A stretch of DNA of 9,651 nucleotides from an uncultured Faecalibacterium sp. Lineage in GTDB: Bacteria > Bacillota > Clostridia > Oscillospirales > Ruminococcaceae. The stretch covers positions 1 through 9,651 of the forward strand of contig CAKTFD010000082.1 of NCBI GenBank assembly GCA_934553285.1. Reading direction: 5' to 3'. A program made the translations under genes and the position numbers. Numbering within the stretch: the stretch's first letter is position 1; every line of letters starts with the position of its first letter. The notes under the pieces are model-generated. The model was not told where the DNA came from and did not search any database. It was given only the letters and a program-made list of their open reading frames with translations. Shown here in pieces: positions 5,358-9,651 of the stretch.

Positions 5358-8300
5358 ATGCTTCAACTCAAACAGATCAACAAAGAATATAAGACCGGCG
5401 AGCTTGTGCAGCACGCTTTGAACAATGTCAGCCTGAACCTGCGGGACAACGAGTTCGTGGCCATCCTCGGCCCCAGCGGCTCCGGCAAGACCACCCTGCT
5501 GAACATCATCGGCGGTCTGGACCGTTACGACAGCGGCGACCTGATCATCAACGGCATCTCCACCAAAAAGTACACCGACCGCGATTGGGACTCCTACCGG
5601 AACCACACTATCGGTTTTGTGTTCCAGAGCTACAACCTGATCCCGCACCAGACCGTGCTTAATAATGTGGAGCTGGCGCTGACCATCTCCGGTGTTTCCA
5701 AGGCCGAGCGCCGCCGCCGCGCCGCCAACGCGCTAGAGCAGGTGGGCCTGGGCAACCAGCTGCACAAGCACCCCAGCGAGATGTCCGGCGGCCAGATGCA
5801 GCGGGTTGCCATTGCCCGCGCACTGGTGAACAACCCCGACATCCTGCTGGCGGACGAGCCTACCGGCGCACTGGACAGCGAGACCAGCATCCAGGTGATG
5901 GAACTGCTGAAAGAGGTGGCGCAGGACCGCCTGGTGGTCATGGTGACCCATAACCCGGAGCTGGCCGAACGCTATGCCACCCGCATCGTAAACCTGAAAG
6001 ACGGTGTCATCCGCTCCGATACAGACCCTTATGAACCCAAGGCCGACGCTGCGGCCCCCGCCCCCGTGCACCGGAACATGGGGTACTCCTCCATGTCGCT
6101 GCGCGCCTCCCTTTCACTCAGCTTCAACAACCTGCTCACCAAAAAAACGCGCACCCTGCTCACCGCCTTTGCCGGTTCTATCGGCATCATCGGCATCGCG
6201 CTGATCCTTTCTCTCTCCAACGGCGTAAACCGCTATATCACCGATATGGAGCGCTCCACCCTGGCAGCCTATCCGCTCCAGATCAGCAGCGCCGGCATCG
6301 ACCTGACCAGCGTGATGGACCCCGACAACCACCACGGCGCTTCCAGCGCCTCATCCGCACCGGAGGGAATGGTCACGGTACGGCAGCTGCTGACCCAGCT
6401 GAACATCGGTACCACCAGCAACGACCTGCGCTCTTTGAAAGCGTATCTGGACAGCGATGCCTGCACCATCCGGGACAACGCCACGGTGGAATACTCGTAC
6501 ACTTCCGAGCCGCTGATCTACCGGCAGAACGCCGATGGCACAGTGCAGAAGCTGAACCCGGACACCACATTTTCAGACATTGCCCAGGACAGCACCTCGT
6601 TTTCCAGCCTGGTGACCTCTGTATCCAGCCCTTACGTGTTCTCGGAGATGGCCGAGACCCCCGCCCTGTACGAGGACCAGTACGATGTAAAGGCAGGCCG
6701 CTGGCCGGAAAAATACAACGAGCTGGTGCTGACGCTGAACGCCGATGGCAGCATCTCGGACTACACACTGTACGCCATGGGCCTGCGGGACCAGGCCGAG
6801 CTGGACAAGATCCTGCAGCAGTACGCCAATAACCAGAAGATCGACCTGCCCGACGACTACGGCACCTACAATTACGATGATTTCCTCGGCATGACCTTTA
6901 AGCTGGTCAACAAGGCCGACTGCTACACCTACGATGCCGAGCACAAGCTGTGGCTGAACAAGATGAACGATGAAGCGTATATGCAGCAGCTGGCGGCCGA
7001 CAGTGAGGATCTGACCATCGTAGGCATCGTGCAGCCAAAGGCCGATGCCACCTCCAGGCTCTTGCACAGCGGCCTGGACTACCTGCCTGATCTGACCTAT
7101 CACATCATCGACCAGGCTGCCAGCAGCGAGATCGTGCGCCAGCAGCTGGCAGACCCGGACACCAATGTGCTGACCGGCGAGCCCTTTGATGCCGCCGGCA
7201 ACAGCTTTCTGGATATCGCATCGCTGTTCTCGGTGGACACCGATGCCCTCAAGGATGCCTTCCAGTTCAACACCAGCGCCCTGCACTTTGACCTGAGCGG
7301 CGCTTTTGACCTGAACGATGGCTCCTTTGACCTTTCCACCCTGCTGGACCCCTCCAGCTTCAAGCTGGATCTGAGCAGCCTGCCGCTGCCGGACATGGAG
7401 CTGGATATGCGCGAGCTGTTCGATGGCGTGGAGCTGAACATCTCTCAGGACGGCCTGCAGGCGCTGATGCAAAAGATCCTGAACGGCTATAAACGTTATA
7501 TCATCAGCAACGGCCTGCTGAACCTGGACAAGATCGGCTTTTCTTCCTATATGAAGACCGAGGCGTTCCAGAAGCTGCTGGCAGAATCCATGGGCGACCT
7601 GCTGGACACCTCCGGGCTGGAAGAACAGTTTGCGGAGGTCCTCCAGCAGAACCTGCAGACCGTGATGGAGACCTACTCCACCCAGCTGGGGCAGGCACTG
7701 CAGACCCAGCTCACCGCCGCCCTGCAGGAACAGATGGGGCCTGCCATCCAGGCGCTGGCCGGCCAGCTGGAAGAAAAGATCGTGCAGGCCATCCAGAGCA
7801 ACATTGCCCAGCTGAGCAGCCAGGTAGAAAGCGCACTCAAGATCGACCCGCAGGCGTTCCAGCAGGCCATCCAGCTTAACATGACCGGCTCTGACCTGAC
7901 CGAGCTGATCAAAACCACCCTGCTGTCCTCCGCTTCCACCTACGACAGCATCCTGACCAGCATAGGCTATGTGGACTACGCAGAGCCGGAAAGTATCTAT
8001 ATCTACCCCAACAGCTTTGACCGCAAAGCGCTGGTCGTGAACGAGCTGGATGCCTACAATGCCGCCATGCGGCAGCAGGGCGAGGAAGAAAAGGTGATCC
8101 ACTACACCGATATGGTGGGCACCCTGATGAACTCCGTTACCGAGATCGTTGGCATGGTGAGCAGTGTGCTGGTTGCCTTTGTTGCCATCTCGCTGGTGGT
8201 GTCCTCCATCATGATCGGTGTCATCACCTATATCAGCGTGCTGGAACGCCGCAAGGAGATCGGCATCCTGCGTGCCATCGGTGCTTCCCGGCACAATATC

Positions 8301-8561
8301 TCGCAGGTGTTCAATGCCGAGACCTTTATCATCGGCCTGTGCTCCGGCGTGATGGGCGTGGTGCTCTGCCTGCTGCTGCTGATCCCCGGCAACATGCTCA
8401 TCCACCGCATCACCGGAGATGTCAATGTGGTGGCATCGCTGCCGCCGCAGGCCGCGCTCATCCTCATCGTTCTGGCCACCCTGCTTACCATGCTGGGCGG
8501 CCTGCTCCCCGCCCACAGCGCCGCAAAGAGCAACCCCGTCAAGGCGCTGCGCTCGGAGTAA
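5358..8561 (+). CDS. MacB-type ABC transporter, fused ATPase and FtsX-family permease
   Basis: The protein has 1067 residues. ATG at 5358 was chosen because GGAAAGG (5344-5350) lies seven bases upstream; an upstream TTG at 5277 has no such site and precedes the conserved LQLKQINKEY start. The ATPase domain (1-230) is complete: Walker A GPSGSGKTT (38-46), Q-loop Gln90, signature MSGGQ (142-146), Walker B with Asp166-Glu167, and switch His198. One membrane helix (about 267-292) is followed by an extracytoplasmic domain of more than 600 residues. Three more helices follow (about 928-958, 988-1012, 1028-1050), with the FtsX-family ERRKEIGILRAIGAS between the first two. Four helices fit MacB-like mechanotransmission exporters rather than the ten-helix BceB type. 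The outer domain contains a repetitive FDLS-rich part (about 640-690) and a Gln-rich helical part (754-828). It would act as a homodimer at the membrane; the substrate is unknown (lipids, peptides or antimicrobials are family precedents). Confidence 0.93.
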   Translation: MLQLKQINKEYKTGELVQHALNNVSLNLRDNEFVAILGPSGSGKTTLLNIIGGLDRYDSGDLIINGISTKKYTDRDWDSYRNHTIGFVFQSYNLIPHQTVLNNVELALTISGVSKAERRRRAANALEQVGLGNQLHKHPSEMSGGQMQRVAIARALVNNPDILLADEPTGALDSETSIQVMELLKEVAQDRLVVMVTHNPELAERYATRIVNLKDGVIRSDTDPYEPKADAAAPAPVHRNMGYSSMSLRASLSLSFNNLLTKKTRTLLTAFAGSIGIIGIALILSLSNGVNRYITDMERSTLAAYPLQISSAGIDLTSVMDPDNHHGASSASSAPEGMVTVRQLLTQLNIGTTSNDLRSLKAYLDSDACTIRDNATVEYSYTSEPLIYRQNADGTVQKLNPDTTFSDIAQDSTSFSSLVTSVSSPYVFSEMAETPALYEDQYDVKAGRWPEKYNELVLTLNADGSISDYTLYAMGLRDQAELDKILQQYANNQKIDLPDDYGTYNYDDFLGMTFKLVNKADCYTYDAEHKLWLNKMNDEAYMQQLAADSEDLTIVGIVQPKADATSRLLHSGLDYLPDLTYHIIDQAASSEIVRQQLADPDTNVLTGEPFDAAGNSFLDIASLFSVDTDALKDAFQFNTSALHFDLSGAFDLNDGSFDLSTLLDPSSFKLDLSSLPLPDMELDMRELFDGVELNISQDGLQALMQKILNGYKRYIISNGLLNLDKIGFSSYMKTEAFQKLLAESMGDLLDTSGLEEQFAEVLQQNLQTVMETYSTQLGQALQTQLTAALQEQMGPAIQALAGQLEEKIVQAIQSNIAQLSSQVESALKIDPQAFQQAIQLNMTGSDLTELIKTTLLSSASTYDSILTSIGYVDYAEPESIYIYPNSFDRKALVVNELDAYNAAMRQQGEEEKVIHYTDMVGTLMNSVTEIVGMVSSVLVAFVAISLVVSSIMIGVITYISVLERRKEIGILRAIGASRHNISQVFNAETFIIGLCSGVMGVVLCLLLLIPGNMLIHRITGDVNVVASLPPQAALILIVLATLLTMLGGLLPAHSAAKSNPVKALRSE

Positions 8562-8585
8562 GCGTCCCCTTTATACGCAACCTCT

Positions 8586-8618
8586 GCCCTGCTGTACCCT
8601 GTGTGCAGCAGGGCTTTT
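8586..8618 (+). terminator. intrinsic terminator of the ABC transporter gene
   Basis: GCCCTGCTG (8586-8594) pairs perfectly with CAGCAGGGC (8606-8614). Three more pairs, one of them G-U, extend the stem to 12 bp with a 5-base loop, followed by TTTT. It lies 24 bases after the transporter stop codon. Confidence 0.85.
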
Positions 8619-8645
8619 GCATTCTGCCCCGGCTTGTGCTACAAT
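8617..8645 (+). promoter_or_regulatory. promoter of the RNA methyltransferase gene
   Basis: TTGCAT (8617-8622), a 17-base spacer, then TACAAT (8640-8645) preceded by TGC as an extended -10. The -35 overlaps the T-run of the upstream terminator. The predicted start is near 8652, about 25 bases before the ATG. Confidence 0.6.
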
Positions 8646-8676
8646 AAGAAAAACTTCTTTTCAAAGGAGCGTTTTC

Positions 8677-9504
8677 ATGCCTGTCATTCACGAGATCTCC
8701 GACCTTACTGCCCCGGAGCTGGATATCTACGCCCGCCTCACCCAGGCGCAGCTGCGCAACCGTCTGGAACCGGAAAAAGGCATCTTTATCGCTGAAAGCC
8801 CCAAGGTGATCGCCCGGGCGCTGGATGCCGGCTATCAGCCGCTTTCGCTGCTGATGGAGCGCAAGCAGATCACCGGCCCCGCGCAGGAGATCCTGCGCCG
8901 CTGCGGCGATGTGCCGGTGTATACGGCAGACCGAGAGCTGCTGGCACAGCTGACCGGTTTTGCGCTGACCCGGGGTGTGCTGTGCGCATTCCGCCGCCCT
9001 GCACCCCGCACGGTGGAGCAGGTGTGTGCCCATGCCCGCCGGGTGGCCGTGCTGGAAGGCATCGTGGATTCCACCAATGTAGGCGCCATCTTCCGCAGTG
9101 CTGCTGCGCTGAACATGGATGCAGTGCTCATTACCCCCTCCTGCTGCGACCCCCTGTGCCGCCGAGCCGTGCGGGTGAGCATGGGCACGGTATTCCAGGT
9201 GCCCTGGGCGCAGATCGGCACCTCCCCCGCCGACTGGCCGGAAAACGGCAGCGCCCAGCTGCATGCGCTGGGCTTCAAGACTGCCGCCATGGCGCTGAGT
9301 GACCGCTCTGTCAGCATCAACGACCCCGCCCTTGCCGCCGAGCCAAAACTTGCCATCGTGCTGGGCACCGAGGGCGATGGCCTGGCCAGCAGCACCATCG
9401 CCGCCTGCGACTATACCGTCAGGATCCCCATGTCCCACGGGGTAGATTCTCTCAATGTGGCCGCTGCCAGCGCGGTAGCCTTCTGGCAGCTCGGCCAGCT
9501 GTGA
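8677..9504 (+). CDS. TrmH/SpoU-family RNA 2'-O-methyltransferase
   Basis: The protein has 275 residues. ATG at 8677 has AAAGGAG (8663-8669) seven bases upstream; the frame is open further upstream, but that part overlaps the transporter gene and its terminator. The N-terminal part (about 20-110) fits the SpoU substrate-binding domain (AQLRNRLEPEKGIFIAESPK). The knotted SPOUT domain carries all three motifs: motif 1 with Asn134 and Arg140 (DSTNVGAIFRSAAAL), motif 2 LGTEGDGL (229-236), and motif 3 IPMSHGVDSLNVAAA (250-264). The enzyme should move a methyl group from S-adenosylmethionine to a ribose 2'-OH in rRNA or tRNA. The family includes rRNA enzymes of the RlmB and TsnR type as well as tRNA enzymes, and the target cannot be read from sequence. 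Neighbouring genes do not narrow it; the tRNA gene downstream has its own promoter. Confidence 0.92.
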   Translation: MPVIHEISDLTAPELDIYARLTQAQLRNRLEPEKGIFIAESPKVIARALDAGYQPLSLLMERKQITGPAQEILRRCGDVPVYTADRELLAQLTGFALTRGVLCAFRRPAPRTVEQVCAHARRVAVLEGIVDSTNVGAIFRSAAALNMDAVLITPSCCDPLCRRAVRVSMGTVFQVPWAQIGTSPADWPENGSAQLHALGFKTAAMALSDRSVSINDPALAAEPKLAIVLGTEGDGLASSTIAACDYTVRIPMSHGVDSLNVAAASAVAFWQLGQL

Positions 9505-9532
9505 TCTTGTGTGCACACTCTCCCAAAACTGC

Positions 9533-9561
9533 TTGACAAACGCCCCGAAACGCGGTACACT
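9533..9561 (+). promoter_or_regulatory. promoter of the tRNA-Ala gene
   Basis: A perfect TTGACA (9533-9538), a 17-base spacer and TACACT (9556-9561). The predicted start near 9568 leaves a 5' leader of about 11 bases for RNase P removal. It is the strongest -35 in the window. Confidence 0.85.
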
Positions 9562-9578
9562 ATCAGCGTCATCTTCAT

Positions 9579-9651
9579 GGGCCTATAGCTCAGTTGGGAG
9601 AGCGTTCGGTTCGCATCCGAGAGGTCAAGGGTTCGAATCCCTCTAGGTCCA
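9579..9651 (+). tRNA. tRNA-Ala, anticodon CGC
   Basis: A full cloverleaf of 73 bases. The acceptor stem GGGCCTA pairs with TAGGTCC and contains the G3-U70 pair that identifies alanine tRNAs. D-arm GCTC/GAGC; anticodon loop TTCGCAT with CGC at 9612-9614, reading GCG codons; T-loop TTCGAAT. The T-stem has one mismatch, A49 with C65 (9627 and 9643). The window ends at discriminator base A73, so whether CCA is encoded cannot be seen. Confidence 0.96.

Noticed and set aside
6573..8516. Long minus-strand open frame (647 codons) opposite the ABC transporter
   Set aside because: It is rich in His, Gln, Gly and Val as expected from the antisense of a GC-rich gene, has no domain, and the sense frame is clearly a transporter.
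8419..8676. Upstream extension of the methyltransferase frame
   Set aside because: It would overlap the transporter gene, its terminator and the promoter at 8617-8645; ATG at 8677 has a good ribosome site.
8539..9516. Minus-strand open frame (325 codons) opposite the methyltransferase
   Set aside because: The sense frame has all three SPOUT motifs, promoter and ribosome site; the antisense frame has none and overlaps the transporter end and terminator.

Overview
The window looks like chromosomal DNA from a high-GC member of the Clostridia, probably an Oscillospiraceae gut anaerobe of the Faecalibacterium type. The reasons are strong AGGAGG-type ribosome sites, sigma-A promoters, a Spo0A-type DNA-binding domain, an oxygen-sensitive 2-hydroxyacyl-CoA dehydratase activase and a fused ATPase-permease. 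The genus is an inference from style, not from a marker gene.

Layout. (1) Positions 1-2693, minus strand: the N-terminal 897 codons of a giant acyl-CoA dehydratase activase-like protein, cut off by the window start. (2) 2694-2977: its leader and promoter, a three-copy repeat cluster, and the terminator of the next operon. (3) 2978-4882, minus strand: a three-gene operon. In transcription order it holds a small DUF6514-like protein, a Spo0A-like regulator whose receiver has lost its phosphorylation site, and a soluble histidine-kinase-type ATPase without an H-box. (4) 4883-5357: a 475-base divergent intergenic region with a symmetric promoter, a 9-bp inverted repeat and a terminator-like hairpin. 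(5) 5358-8561, plus strand: a MacB-type ABC transporter with ATPase and permease in one chain. (6) 8677-9504, plus strand: a SpoU/TrmH-family RNA 2'-O-methyltransferase. (7) 9579-9651, plus strand: tRNA-Ala(CGC), ending at the last base of the window.

How the parts may work together. The three-gene operon is the most unusual part. It pairs a kinase-like ATPase with a response-regulator-like DNA-binding protein, but neither keeps the residue used for phosphotransfer. The pair may work by ATP-dependent or protein-protein control rather than a phosphorelay. The ABC transporter diverges from this operon and is a plausible target; this is inference only. The activase has its own promoter, preceded by three copies of a 14-16 bp element spaced 21 and 42 bp apart (two and four helical turns). 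The methyltransferase and tRNA are housekeeping genes with their own promoters.
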